This document shows, piece after piece, positions 52,648 to 61,697 of a DNA stretch of 64,000 nucleotides. Each line of letters opens with the position of its first letter. Within the stretch, counting starts at the first letter, position 1. Made by a program: the position numbers and the translations under genes. This DNA is from UBA5336 sp964492485 (lineage in GTDB: Bacteria; Pseudomonadota; Alphaproteobacteria; Caulobacterales; Hyphomonadaceae), in NCBI GenBank assembly GCA_964492485.1, contig CAZBKM010000010.1, forward strand, positions 35,677 to 99,676, written 5' to 3'. The notes beneath the pieces are model-generated. The model was not told the origin of the DNA and made no database searches. It saw nothing but the letters and a program-made list of their open reading frames with translations.

Positions 52648-54021
52648 TCAGACGGCCTGAAGCCGCGGGCCGCGCGCCGTGCGCCATTCAAACAGCAGCA
52701 CCTGGAGGATGCCGGCGGTGGCGACGCCGATGAACGCGCCTTCCACCATGCCCTGCGCGCCCCGCTGCTCGACCAGGCCGAGCCAATAGCCCGCCGGAAT
52801 CATCACCAGGAAGAACGAGCCGAGGTGAACCGCCGTCGGGGCCCATACGATTTCCTGTGCCCGAAGCGCCATGGACGCGGTCGCCTGCAGCCCGTCAAAG
52901 ACGCTCAGGAAAGCCACCAGCCACAGAAGACCGATCAGGGCCGGCCGGATGGCCACGCCCTCCACCTCGGCCTGTTCCGCGATCAGAGCCGCGGCGATGG
53001 GCTCCCGCATCACCAGGATCAGCACGCCAATGGCCAGGCCGGCGAGAACGGTCGCAGCGATGCCCAGACGGCCCGCATCCTGGATGCCAGCCGGATCGCG
53101 ACGGCCGAACGCTTCGGCCACGCGCACGCTCGTCGCCGATCCGATCCCCAGATACAGCATGAAGGCGACACCCACGATCTGGATCGCATAGCCATAGACC
53201 ACATTGGCCGACAGCGAGATCCAGGTGGCGATCACGAAGGTGAAGTTGAAACCGCCCCACTCCGCCACATTGCTCACCGCCGTGCCCGCGCCGACGCCCA
53301 GAAGGCGCTTCAACTCGCCCGCCGGGCCACGCGGTGCGGGCCGGAACGCCGGGGTCAGTGTGGCGACGACCGCCAGAAACAGGACGACAAGGACCAGCCG
53401 CGTCCCCGTGGTCGCCCAGGCGACGCCATCGGCCCCCATGGGCTCAACACCCCACCACCCCGCCACCAGCGCCAGGTCGATCACGGCATTGACCGCCACC
53501 CCGCCATACATCAGCACGGTGACCAGCATCGGCCGGCGCAGGGCCTCGAGATAGACGCCGCAGACATGGGTGATCATGTGGCCGACCAGTCCCAGCGCCA
53601 GGATCCGCGTACAGGACGCCGTCGCCGCCGCGACATCGGGCGCAAAACCCAGACCGTCGAACAGCGGGCGCGCCAGCGGCAGGATGATGAGCGTCATCAG
53701 CACGCCCAGCCCGATGCCGCACCACAGGCCCTGCCGGAAGATGCGGCCGGACTCGCCGGCACGCCCAACGCCCATGAGCTCCGAGGTCAGCACCTGAACG
53801 CCCATCAGGATGCCGATGCCGAGCCCTAGCGCGATCCCGAGGGGCAGCCAGGAATTCAGCACGAAGGGCAGTTCGCCCGGCGCCATCTGGCCCAGCACGA
53901 TGGCGTCGGTCAGTGACATGAACATCATGGCCGCCCGCGACACCGCGATCGGCGCCGACAGACGCAACAGGTCGGCAATATCGGAAGCCCGCAGCCAGGC
54001 GGGCCAACCCCGCCTTGGCAT
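52648..54021 (-). CDS. MATE family efflux transporter
   Basis: A 457-residue 12-TM multidrug/toxin extrusion transporter using Na+ or H+. It starts with a short amphipathic segment then LRLSAPIAVSRAAMMFMSLTD, the first MATE helix. Internal two-fold symmetry is visible (AVLGQMAPGE-type first half, LYLGIGSATSVRVAEAFG in the second). Its substrate is unknown. It is convergent with the repeat region and follows aroG by 23 bp on the same strand. Confidence 0.92.
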   Translation of the reverse strand: MPRRGWPAWLRASDIADLLRLSAPIAVSRAAMMFMSLTDAIVLGQMAPGELPFVLNSWLPLGIALGLGIGILMGVQVLTSELMGVGRAGESGRIFRQGLWCGIGLGVLMTLIILPLARPLFDGLGFAPDVAAATASCTRILALGLVGHMITHVCGVYLEALRRPMLVTVLMYGGVAVNAVIDLALVAGWWGVEPMGADGVAWATTGTRLVLVVLFLAVVATLTPAFRPAPRGPAGELKRLLGVGAGTAVSNVAEWGGFNFTFVIATWISLSANVVYGYAIQIVGVAFMLYLGIGSATSVRVAEAFGRRDPAGIQDAGRLGIAATVLAGLAIGVLILVMREPIAAALIAEQAEVEGVAIRPALIGLLWLVAFLSVFDGLQATASMALRAQEIVWAPTAVHLGSFFLVMIPAGYWLGLVEQRGAQGMVEGAFIGVATAGILQVLLFEWRTARGPRLQAV

Positions 54022-54044
54022 GGCCTCGTGCTCCTATGATCCGG

Positions 54045-55424
54045 TCACTCGGCGGCGCGGCGGGCATCTCGCGCCGCCGACGTCACCTGCTGCAGCTTCT
54101 CTGCCAGCAGGAAGGCCAGTTCAAGAGCCTGCTCGCCGTTCAGGCGCGGATCGCAATGGGTGTGGTAACGCGATGACAGGTCGGCTTCGGTGATGGCCTG
54201 GGCGCCGCCCAGACATTCCGTCACGTTCTGCCCCGTCATCTCGAAATGCACCCCACCCGGATAGGCCCCTTCAGCCGACAGGATGTCGACGAACTGGCGC
54301 ACCTCCGAGAGCACCCGGTCCACCGGGCGGGTCTTGAAGCCGGACTCGGTCTTGAGCGTGTTGCCATGCATGGGGTCGCACGACCAGACCACGGTCCGGC
54401 CGCTTTCCTGCACCTTCCGCACCAGAGGCGGCAGCCCCTCGGCGACGCCGTCGGACCCGAAACGGGCAATCAGCGTGATCCGGCCCGGCTCGTCGCCCGG
54501 ATTCAGCGTATCGATCAGGCGCAGAAGCTCGTCCGCCTCGAGACCTGGACCGCACTTCACCCCGATGGGGTTCTCGATCCCCTTGCAGAACTGGACATGG
54601 GCGTGATCGAGCTGGCGGGTCCGATGACCGATCCACAGCATGTGCGCGGACGTGTCGTACCAGTCGCCGGAGGTGGAATCGACCCGGGTCAGCGCCTCCT
54701 CATAGCCCAGCAGCAGGGCCTCGTGGCTGGTATAGAACTCAACCTGCGAGAGCTGCGGCACCGAAGCGGGCGTCACCCCGCATGCGGCCATGAACTCGAC
54801 CGCCTTCGTGATCTGATCCGCAAGCGCCTCGTAACGCGTGCCCTGGGGGCTGCGATCGACGAAACCCAGCATCCAGCGATGCACATTCGTGAGATCGGCG
54901 AAACCGCCCTGGCTGAAGGCGCGCAGCAGATTGAGGGTCGCGGCCGACTGGGAATAGGCCTGGATCAGCCGTTCAGGATCGGGCGTGCGCGCGGCCGGGT
55001 CGAAATCCATGCCGTTGATATTGTCGCCGCGATAAGAAGGCAGCGTCACGTCGTCCACCGTCTCGGTGGAGGACGAGCGCGGCTTGCCGAACTGACCGGC
55101 GATACGGCCAACCTTCACGACTGGCTTTGCGGCGGCGAAGGTCAGGACCACCGCCATCTGAAGGATCACCCGGAACGTGTCGCGGATATTGTCGGGATGG
55201 AACTCCTTGAAGCTCTCGGCGCAATCCCCGCCCTGCAGGAGGAACGCCCGTCCGGCGGCAACCTCGCCCAGCCGCGCCTTCAGGCGGCGCGCCTCGCCCG
55301 CAAAGACGAGCGGCGGATAGCCCCGCAGCCGTGCCTCGACATCGGCCAGGGCGGCGGCGTCGGGATAGTCCTCCGGAATGTGCCTGGCGGGGTAATTCCG
55401 CCAATCGGACGGCGTCCACGTCAT
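54045..55424 (-). CDS. aroG: Class II 3-deoxy-7-phosphoheptulonate (DAHP) synthase
   Basis: A 459-residue plant-type (class II) DAHP synthase, first enzyme of the shikimate pathway, joining phosphoenolpyruvate and erythrose 4-phosphate. It begins TWTPSDWRNYPARHIPEDYPD, and the metal-binding Cys lies in LLQGGDCAESF. Further landmarks are VKVGRIAGQFGKPRS, YRGDNING and DPMHGNT. Class II enzymes lack the short N-terminal regulatory domain of class I. It is divergent from the TIR-ParA gene with 137 bp between starts. Confidence 0.96.
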   Translation of the reverse strand: MTWTPSDWRNYPARHIPEDYPDAAALADVEARLRGYPPLVFAGEARRLKARLGEVAAGRAFLLQGGDCAESFKEFHPDNIRDTFRVILQMAVVLTFAAAKPVVKVGRIAGQFGKPRSSSTETVDDVTLPSYRGDNINGMDFDPAARTPDPERLIQAYSQSAATLNLLRAFSQGGFADLTNVHRWMLGFVDRSPQGTRYEALADQITKAVEFMAACGVTPASVPQLSQVEFYTSHEALLLGYEEALTRVDSTSGDWYDTSAHMLWIGHRTRQLDHAHVQFCKGIENPIGVKCGPGLEADELLRLIDTLNPGDEPGRITLIARFGSDGVAEGLPPLVRKVQESGRTVVWSCDPMHGNTLKTESGFKTRPVDRVLSEVRQFVDILSAEGAYPGGVHFEMTGQNVTECLGGAQAITEADLSSRYHTHCDPRLNGEQALELAFLLAEKLQQVTSAARDARRAAE

Positions 55425-55561
55425 CGTTTCGCTCCATTGTCGTGGAAAGCGGCCTGGATTGGCTAGCGCAAGGCTGCGGCCACGCCCACGTTGCGATACA
55501 GCCGACTGGCAAAGCCGCTCCGGCTGGATTTGTCAAATTCGATATGGGGTCTGCCTGCCAT

Positions 55562-56863
55562 ATGACACATGTCTATATCGCCCATGCACCGGACGACCTC
55601 GATGCGCTGCTGGCCGTCCACGAAGCTCTCAGGCAGGCGGCGATCCCCGACTGGTACCGCACGCCGGGCGTCTCCGCAGAGATTGTGCGCGACCGAATTG
55701 CCAATGCGGCGGCCATGGTGGTGATCGTATCGGCCGCCTCGATCCGGTCGCCGGATGTGCGCGCGGATCTGGAGGCGGCGCGGGCACTCGGGGTGCGTCT
55801 GATCCCCTACCGCATCGACAAGGCCCGTCTGACCGGCCTGTTCAAGACCGAAGTGGCACCGCGCCTGAAGATCCACGCCAGCGACAGCGGCGCGCTGGCG
55901 ACGCTGGTCGACACGGTCCGTACACGCTACCGGCGGCGCTGCCCCGTCCTGGCGGTCATGAACCTGAAGGGCGGGGTCGGAAAGACCACCGTGGCCGCCC
56001 AGGTGTTCGGCGCCTGGCAGGCCCGCACGGGCGCACGCGCCCTGCTGGTCGATCTCGACCCGCAATACAATCTGACCCAGGTCTTCTTCGACATGGCGCG
56101 CGCCGATGCCAGCGCGGCGCGCGACAAGTCGGTGATTTCGCTGTTCGAACGCTCGCGCCTTCATGCCGGGGATGCGACCTCGCCCGCCGCCGACTGGTCC
56201 AGCCTGTCGGAAGCGCCATTCGCCCCGCCGGCGCGCGGTGACCTGGTGCACGAGCTTCTGCCCGATGACGGACCCGCAGGACAATTCGACCTCGTCTCCG
56301 GCCAGTTCGAGATTTCCAAATATGCCTTTGCGACCGACCCCGGCGCGCTGGCAGCCATCCGGCAGAACTTCCTGCAGATGATCGACCATTATCGAAGCCA
56401 TTACGACCTGATCGTGTTCGACACCAACCCGAACGCGACCTTCCTGACACGCTGCTGCCTGGAAGCCGCCGACCGGGTGCTGGCACCGATGCATGCCGAT
56501 GTGTATTCGCTTCGCGGCGTTCGCCTCCTCAACCAGGTGCTGCAGGAACAGGTCTCGGAAACGCGCCGTCCGGCCCTGTCGGTCATGTTCAACGCCGTCT
56601 CGCGCCAGGAGCAATCGCCGTTCGAGGCCGATGCCCGCAATGGCGTTTATGACGAAGCGGCGGGGTTCCCGCTGTCCCAGGCGCTCCTGTCGGCCGCCCT
56701 GCCGCGCTCCGGCCACCTGAGCGTCCGGGCGCCGGACGAGGACACCCAGCCCTGGCGCCAGCTCATCATCCATGTCAGCCGCGGCGGGGGTCAGCGCGCC
56801 ATACGCCAGAGTCTGACCGCCATCGGACAAGAGCTGGACACCCTCATCACCGCGGGCAACTGA
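55562..56863 (+). CDS. TIR domain-ParA/MinD-type ATPase fusion
   Basis: A 433-residue two-domain protein. Residues ~3-125 read as a TIR domain: strand VYIAHAPDDLDALLAVHEAL, then VVIVSAASIRSPDVRADLEAA with Glu71 in the region of the TIR NADase catalytic Glu, then RLIPYRID. A ParA/CbiA ATPase follows: deviant Walker A KGGVGKTT (residues 136-143), LLVDLDPQYNLTQ, and DLIVFDTNPNATFLTR. No ParB partner is next to it. Base composition matches the neighbours, so no recent transfer is evident. Function is unknown: a TIR that consumes NAD or signals, controlled by a membrane/nucleoid ATPase, is inference. The start is uncertain; ATG 55544 is the alternative. No clear ribosome site is seen. Confidence 0.82.
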   Translation: MTHVYIAHAPDDLDALLAVHEALRQAAIPDWYRTPGVSAEIVRDRIANAAAMVVIVSAASIRSPDVRADLEAARALGVRLIPYRIDKARLTGLFKTEVAPRLKIHASDSGALATLVDTVRTRYRRRCPVLAVMNLKGGVGKTTVAAQVFGAWQARTGARALLVDLDPQYNLTQVFFDMARADASAARDKSVISLFERSRLHAGDATSPAADWSSLSEAPFAPPARGDLVHELLPDDGPAGQFDLVSGQFEISKYAFATDPGALAAIRQNFLQMIDHYRSHYDLIVFDTNPNATFLTRCCLEAADRVLAPMHADVYSLRGVRLLNQVLQEQVSETRRPALSVMFNAVSRQEQSPFEADARNGVYDEAAGFPLSQALLSAALPRSGHLSVRAPDEDTQPWRQLIIHVSRGGGQRAIRQSLTAIGQELDTLITAGN

Positions 56864-56867
56864 GGGT

Positions 56868-58262
56868 TCAGGCCGACTCCGGGGTCCATTTGGTGCGCAT
56901 CGTCACGATCTCCTCGCCAACGGACGGGTGCAGCGCGCAGGTCCGGTCGAAATCGGGCTTCGTGGCGCCCATCTTCACCGCAATGCCAAGCATCTGGATC
57001 ATCTCCGCCGCGTCGTCGCCCACGATGTGAATGCCGAGGATGCGCTCATCCTCGGGTCGCACGACCAGCTTCATCATCACCTGCGACCGGTCGCCATTCA
57101 GCATGTTCTTCATTGGCCGGAAGCGGGTCTTGTAGATGTCGACCTTCCCATACATGGCACGCGCCTCGGACTCCGACATGCCGACGGTGCCGACCTCGGG
57201 CTGGGAGAAGACGGCCGTGGCCACCTCCTGGTGGTCGAAGTGCCAGGGCCTGTTGTTGAATTCGGTGTCGGCAAAGGCATGACCCTCGCGGATCGCCACC
57301 GGCGTCAGCGCCAGTCGGTCGGTCACGTCGCCAACGGCCCAGATGTTCGCCGCGCTGGTACGCGACCACGCGTCGACGACCACCGCGCCGTTTCGGTCCA
57401 GCTCGACGCCGGCGGCCTCGCAGCCGAGCCCCTCGGTGTTCGCGCGGCGTCCCACCGCCATCATCACCGTGTCGGCGTCCAGCTTCAGGCCGTTGGTGAG
57501 GGTCAGGTGGAGCGGCAGATCCGCCCCGTCATCACGCTTGTCGATCCGCTCGAACACCGTATCGGTGATGACCCGGACGCCGGCCTCCTTCAGTCCCTCA
57601 TGCACCGTGGTGCGCACATCCCAGTCAAAGCCGTTGAGGACGGTTTCGCCGCGATAGACGAGGCAGGTGTCGACGCCCAGCCCGGCGAAGATGTGGGCGA
57701 ACTCCACCGCAATGTACCCCCCGCCGGCAATCACCAGATGCCGGGGCAGGCGCTCAAGGTGAAAGATCTCGTTGGACGTCAGGGTGTGCTCGACCCCCGG
57801 CAGGTCATCCGGATCGGGCCGCCAGGGCCGGCCGCCGGTCGCGATCAGGATCTTCTCGGCAGTGACGACGCGCCCGCTGGTCTTGAGATGCAGCGTGTTG
57901 GCATCCGTCAGTTCCGCGCGCTCCTCGAACACCTCGGCGCCGGCATTGACCAGGTTCCGCATGTATATGCCCGACAGGCGGTCCACCTCCGCCTGCATGG
58001 CGGACATGAACCGGGAGAAGTCGAAACGCACGTCCTGGGCCGTCCAGCCATAGCCCCTGGCGAGCTCGAACTGCTTTCCATAGTCGCTGGCGTAGACCAT
58101 GAACTTCTTAGGGACGCAGCCACGGATCACGCAGGTGCCGCCCATCCGGTACTCCTCCGCGACCGCCACACGCGCGCCGGACAGGGCGGCAATCCGCGCC
58201 GCGCGCACGCCGCCGCTTCCGGCACCAATGACGAAGAGATCGTAGTCGTAGCTCTGGGCCAT
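56868..58262 (-). CDS. gor: Glutathione-disulfide reductase
   Basis: A 464-residue FAD/NADPH glutathione reductase. FAD motif: YDLFVIGAGSGGVRAAR. Redox-active disulfide: GGTCVIRGCVPKK (CVIRGC). NAD(P) motif: VIAGGGYIAVEFAHIF. The C-terminal end has the interface His in CALHPSVGEE. It recycles GSSG to GSH in the cytosol. It converges on the TIR-ParA gene, 4 bp apart, and is separated from rpiA by 59 bp. Confidence 0.94.
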   Translation of the reverse strand: MAQSYDYDLFVIGAGSGGVRAARIAALSGARVAVAEEYRMGGTCVIRGCVPKKFMVYASDYGKQFELARGYGWTAQDVRFDFSRFMSAMQAEVDRLSGIYMRNLVNAGAEVFEERAELTDANTLHLKTSGRVVTAEKILIATGGRPWRPDPDDLPGVEHTLTSNEIFHLERLPRHLVIAGGGYIAVEFAHIFAGLGVDTCLVYRGETVLNGFDWDVRTTVHEGLKEAGVRVITDTVFERIDKRDDGADLPLHLTLTNGLKLDADTVMMAVGRRANTEGLGCEAAGVELDRNGAVVVDAWSRTSAANIWAVGDVTDRLALTPVAIREGHAFADTEFNNRPWHFDHQEVATAVFSQPEVGTVGMSESEARAMYGKVDIYKTRFRPMKNMLNGDRSQVMMKLVVRPEDERILGIHIVGDDAAEMIQMLGIAVKMGATKPDFDRTCALHPSVGEEIVTMRTKWTPESA

Positions 58263-58321
58263 GGGGCACCCCTCTCGCGAAACCTGCCGTCATATGAGGC
58301 AGGCGGGGCACGACTTCAAAC

Positions 58322-59014
58322 TCAGTACTCGAAAACCGTCGCGCCACCCTCATTGCCGATGATCACCGTCCGGGCCATCCCGATGAACAGCCCATGGTCG
58401 ACCACGCCGGGAATGTCCGCCAACCGGGCGGCCAGCGCCTCGATGTCCGGAATGCGGCCACAGGCACAATCGAGAATGTGGTTTCCGCCATCGGTCAGGA
58501 ATGGCTCGGCCCCGCCGCGCAGGGTCACCCTGGGCTTGTCGATCCCCGACGCCGTCAGCGCGTCGTGCAGCTTGCGCGCCGTCAGCGTCATGCCGAAGGG
58601 GGTCACCTCGACCGGCAGCGGAAACGCGCCCAGCCGGTCGACCTGCTTGGAGGGGTCGGCAATCACGATGACATGATCGCTGGCCGCCGCAATGATCTTC
58701 TCCCGCAGCAGCGCACCGCCGCCACCCTTGATCAGGTGGCCCCGCTGATCGATCTCGTCGGCGCCGTCGATGTCCAGGTGGATCCGCTCCACCTGTTCGA
58801 CGGGCAAGAGCGGAACGCCCAGTGATTCGGCCAGACGGCGGGTCTCCTCCGAGGTCGGTACCCCGCGCACGACCAGTCCGTCGGCGATCTCCTCGGCCAA
58901 CAGCTCGATGAAGCATTTCGCGGTCGAGCCGGTCCCAAGGCCCAGGGTCATGCCCTCCTCGACGAACTCCAGCGCCGCAGCCGCGGCGTTACGCTTTTCC
59001 CGATCCCGGCTCAT
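58322..59014 (-). CDS. rpiA: Ribose-5-phosphate isomerase A
   Basis: A 230-residue RpiA interconverting ribose 5-phosphate and ribulose 5-phosphate. Signatures are GLGTGSTAKCFIE (around residues 25-37), IDGADEID, and KGGGGALLREKI. The ATG at 59014 overlaps the glmU stop (ATGA), so it is coupled to glmU; the longer open frame upstream is inside glmU and is not used. Confidence 0.96.
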   Translation of the reverse strand: MSRDREKRNAAAAALEFVEEGMTLGLGTGSTAKCFIELLAEEIADGLVVRGVPTSEETRRLAESLGVPLLPVEQVERIHLDIDGADEIDQRGHLIKGGGGALLREKIIAAASDHVIVIADPSKQVDRLGAFPLPVEVTPFGMTLTARKLHDALTASGIDKPRVTLRGGAEPFLTDGGNHILDCACGRIPDIEALAARLADIPGVVDHGLFIGMARTVIIGNEGGATVFEY

Positions 59015-60408
59015 GGCTCCTCCTCGGTATGGGTCGGCCCAGTCTGGGACGAGTCGCCGGCGCTGGCGCCGGGGTCGGTCGACACCGCCTGGCGCCGCGC
59101 CGCGGCCCATCCCGCCTTCATCACCTGGCGCCCGCGCGCCACCGCCAGCGCGTCATCGGGCACGTCCTTCGTGATCACGCTGCCCGAGCCGACATAAGCG
59201 CCTGCGCCGATGCGGACCGGGGCCACAAGCGCACTGTTGGAGCCGATGAAGGCACCGTCGCCCAGCTCCGTCCGGTGCTTGTCCGTGCCGTCATAATTGC
59301 AGAAGATCGTGCCGGCGCCGATGTTCACGCCGGTACCGATGTCCGCGTCGCCGAGATAGGCGAGGTGATTGGCCTTGGCCCCGCTGCCCAAGGTTGCCGC
59401 CTTGACCTCGACGAAGTTGCCGACGCGCACGGTCTCGCCCAGCACGGTGCCCGGGCGCAGCCGCGCATAGGGACCGACCTCGCACCCGGCATGGACCGTC
59501 GCCCCCTCGAGATGGCTGAAGGCGCGGATCCGGGCCGGACCCGTGACGCGAACGCCAGGGCCGAACACCACATGCGGCTCCACCACCGTATCGGCGGCCA
59601 GAACGGTGTCATGGGCGAAGAAGACGGTCTCGGGCGCGACCAGCGTGACGCCGGCCTCCATCGCCCGGGCTCTGGCGCGGGTCTGGAACGCCGCTTCGGC
59701 CATGGCGAGTTCCGCCCGTGCGTTCACGCCGAGGACGTCGGCCTGCGCACACCGCACCGCCCGGCAGCGTCCGCCCTGCCCGCGCGCCAGGCCGACAATG
59801 TCCGTCAGATAGTACTCGCCCTTGGCATTCTCATTGGTCACCTGGCCCAGCAGCGACAGCATCCGGGGCACGGACGCGGCCATGACGCCGGAATTGCAGA
59901 GCCGCACCGACAATTGCTCCGGCGTCGCCTCGCGGGCCTCCACGATGGCTTCCAGATCGCCCGAGGCGTCGGTGATCAGGCGGCCATAGGCGCCGGGCCT
60001 GTCGGCCTCGAAACCCAGCACGCCCACATCGGCACCCGCAGCCAGCTCGTCAAACAGGGCCTCGATCGCCTCGGCAGGAATGAGCGGCGTGTCGCCGTAG
60101 AGAACAACCAGATCGCCCTCGACCCCGGCCAGCGCCGGCGCCGCCGCCTGCACCGCATGGCCGGTGCCGAGCGGTGTGTCCTGAATCGCCACGGCGCCCT
60201 CGCCGAGCTGCGCCGTCACATGGGCCTGCAGACTGTCCTGTGCGGGATTGCAGACCACCACGATCCGCCCGCAGCCCAGCGCACGGGCAAGCGCAATGGA
60301 CCAGTCCACCATGGGCCGTCCGCCCACCTCATGCATGACCTTCGGCTTGGCGGACCGCATCCGCGTGCCCTGACCGGCGGCCAGGATGACAGCGGCACGC
60401 TCGCTCAT
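59011..60408 (-). CDS. glmU: Bifunctional UDP-GlcNAc diphosphorylase/GlcN-1-P N-acetyltransferase
   Basis: A 465-residue GlmU making UDP-GlcNAc for peptidoglycan and lipid A. The N-terminal pyrophosphorylase domain has VILAAGQGTRMRSAKPKVMH (uridylyltransferase motif), and YGDTPLIPA near residue 104. The C-terminal left-handed beta-helix acetyltransferase domain shows hexapeptide repeats (IGTGVNIGAGTIFCNYDG, IGSNSALVAPVRIG). The C-terminal ~35 residues are not conserved-looking. It is followed by coupled rpiA. Confidence 0.96.
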   Translation of the reverse strand: MSERAAVILAAGQGTRMRSAKPKVMHEVGGRPMVDWSIALARALGCGRIVVVCNPAQDSLQAHVTAQLGEGAVAIQDTPLGTGHAVQAAAPALAGVEGDLVVLYGDTPLIPAEAIEALFDELAAGADVGVLGFEADRPGAYGRLITDASGDLEAIVEAREATPEQLSVRLCNSGVMAASVPRMLSLLGQVTNENAKGEYYLTDIVGLARGQGGRCRAVRCAQADVLGVNARAELAMAEAAFQTRARARAMEAGVTLVAPETVFFAHDTVLAADTVVEPHVVFGPGVRVTGPARIRAFSHLEGATVHAGCEVGPYARLRPGTVLGETVRVGNFVEVKAATLGSGAKANHLAYLGDADIGTGVNIGAGTIFCNYDGTDKHRTELGDGAFIGSNSALVAPVRIGAGAYVGSGSVITKDVPDDALAVARGRQVMKAGWAAARRQAVSTDPGASAGDSSQTGPTHTEEEP

Positions 60409-60455
60409 GGATCGCCTCCTCGCATTGGCCTGCGAACCGCATTATAGCGCTCGCA

Positions 60456-60478
60456 GGCGACGTGGGCACCGCTTCGCC
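60456..60478. repeat. A-type hairpin repeat upstream of gph
   Basis: GGCGA and TCGCC pair around a CGTGGGCACCG-type centre, a compensated variant of the A core. It lies in the 225-bp divergent region between glmU and gph. Confidence 0.55.
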
Positions 60479-60633
60479 GCCCGGACATGCGACGACCAAG
60501 GACCCCGGGCGGCACCTTACCCGATCTGATCCGTCGCCGCTGTAAACGAATGCCCCCGGCCTGGCGAGCCCCGCCCTGCGCCACCGGAGACAAGCTGACC
60601 GCCAGGTGCCACCGCAAGCCACCAGGAGCCACC

Positions 60634-61344
60634 ATGACCCTTGCCGACGCCGACGCCCTCGCCATGCTGCGGGACTGGACCATCGTGTTCGACCTGGATG
60701 GAACCCTGGTGGAGAGCGCACCCGACCTGATGGGCGCGCTCAACCATGTGCTGGGCCGCGAGGGGCTTCCCGCCGCCGACCTGGCGGACGTGCGCCAGAT
60801 GATCGGTCACGGCGCAAAAGCCATGATCGCCAAGGGACTTGCGGCCGCCGGCGAGCCGGAGGATCCAGGGCGCGTCGACCGGCTGTGGCCGGACTTCCTG
60901 ACCCATTACGAAGCCCACATCGCGGTGGACAGCCATGCCTATGACGGATGCGAAACGGCGCTGGACCATCTGGCCGCCGCTGGCGCGCGTCTCGCCGTCT
61001 GTACCAACAAGATGCAGGCGCTGAGCGACCGGCTGCTGCGTGAACTGGGCCTGCTGCAGCGATTTGCGGCCGTCCTCGGCTCAGACAGCGTGCCCCACCG
61101 CAAGCCCGATGGCGACCATGTCCTGCGCACCGTGCGGGCCGCCGGCGGCGACCCGGCGCGCACGGTGATGATCGGCGACAGCCGCACCGACGAGGGCGCC
61201 GCGCGGCATGCCGGCGTGCCCTTCGTGTTCGTCACCTTCGGATATGAGGGCGATCCGGCGGCGATCTCCGCCGATGCCCGGATCGACCACTATGCCGAGC
61301 TTCTCCCGGCACTCATCGGACTTGCCGGTCAGGCCGCCGCGTGA
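60634..61344 (+). CDS. gph: Phosphoglycolate phosphatase-type HAD hydrolase
   Basis: A 236-residue HAD-superfamily phosphatase. Motif I is FDLDGTLVES with nucleophile Asp20 and Asp22; motif II is VCTNK, and motifs III/IV are HRKPDGDHVL and MIGDSRTDEGAA. Phosphoglycolate is the usual substrate (removal of 2-phosphoglycolate from DNA repair). HAD specificity cannot be fixed by sequence alone. Its stop overlaps the convergent small-protein gene by 16 bp. Confidence 0.9.
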   Translation: MTLADADALAMLRDWTIVFDLDGTLVESAPDLMGALNHVLGREGLPAADLADVRQMIGHGAKAMIAKGLAAAGEPEDPGRVDRLWPDFLTHYEAHIAVDSHAYDGCETALDHLAAAGARLAVCTNKMQALSDRLLRELGLLQRFAAVLGSDSVPHRKPDGDHVLRTVRAAGGDPARTVMIGDSRTDEGAARHAGVPFVFVTFGYEGDPAAISADARIDHYAELLPALIGLAGQAAA

Positions 61345-61697
61345 CGCGGGTGCCTCACGCCCGGTACGCCCTGGGGGGGCTGATGGGGAGGCTGATGAGG
61401 CCCCTGGGCGCCCTGGGCACCCTGAACGCCTTGGGCAGCCTGCGACACGCCTGGCCGGTCGCCTGGCCGGTCACTTGGCTTGTAGGGCGCGCGCTGGGTC
61501 TGCACCTCGCTGGCCAGGCGCCGGCGCGGCATTCCGTTGACCATATTGCTGCGGACATCGGTGCGGGCACTGCGCATGGCCGCAACGAAACCCGAATCCA
61601 CGAAGTCGAGATCGACCTCATAGCCGCGTTCGGCCCAATAGGACCGGATCTTTTCAGCCAGACGCCGGGCGCCATCGGAATCACACCAGTCTTTCAT
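61329..61697 (-). CDS. Conserved small protein with Pro/Gln/Gly-rich tail
   Basis: A 122-residue protein I recognise only as a conserved alphaproteobacterial hypothetical. The N-terminal half (residues 1-62) is structured-looking: MKDWCDSDGARRLAEKIRSY, then AAMRSARTDVRSNMVNG. The C-terminal half (from ~75) is low-complexity, with QGVQGAQGAQG and HQPPHQPPQG repeats and visibly repetitive DNA. A strong AGGAGA site precedes the ATG. No membrane segment or signal is present. It overlaps gph by 16 bp at the 3' end. Its function is unknown. Confidence 0.7.
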   Translation of the reverse strand: MKDWCDSDGARRLAEKIRSYWAERGYEVDLDFVDSGFVAAMRSARTDVRSNMVNGMPRRRLASEVQTQRAPYKPSDRPGDRPGVSQAAQGVQGAQGAQGPHQPPHQPPQGVPGVRHPRHAAA

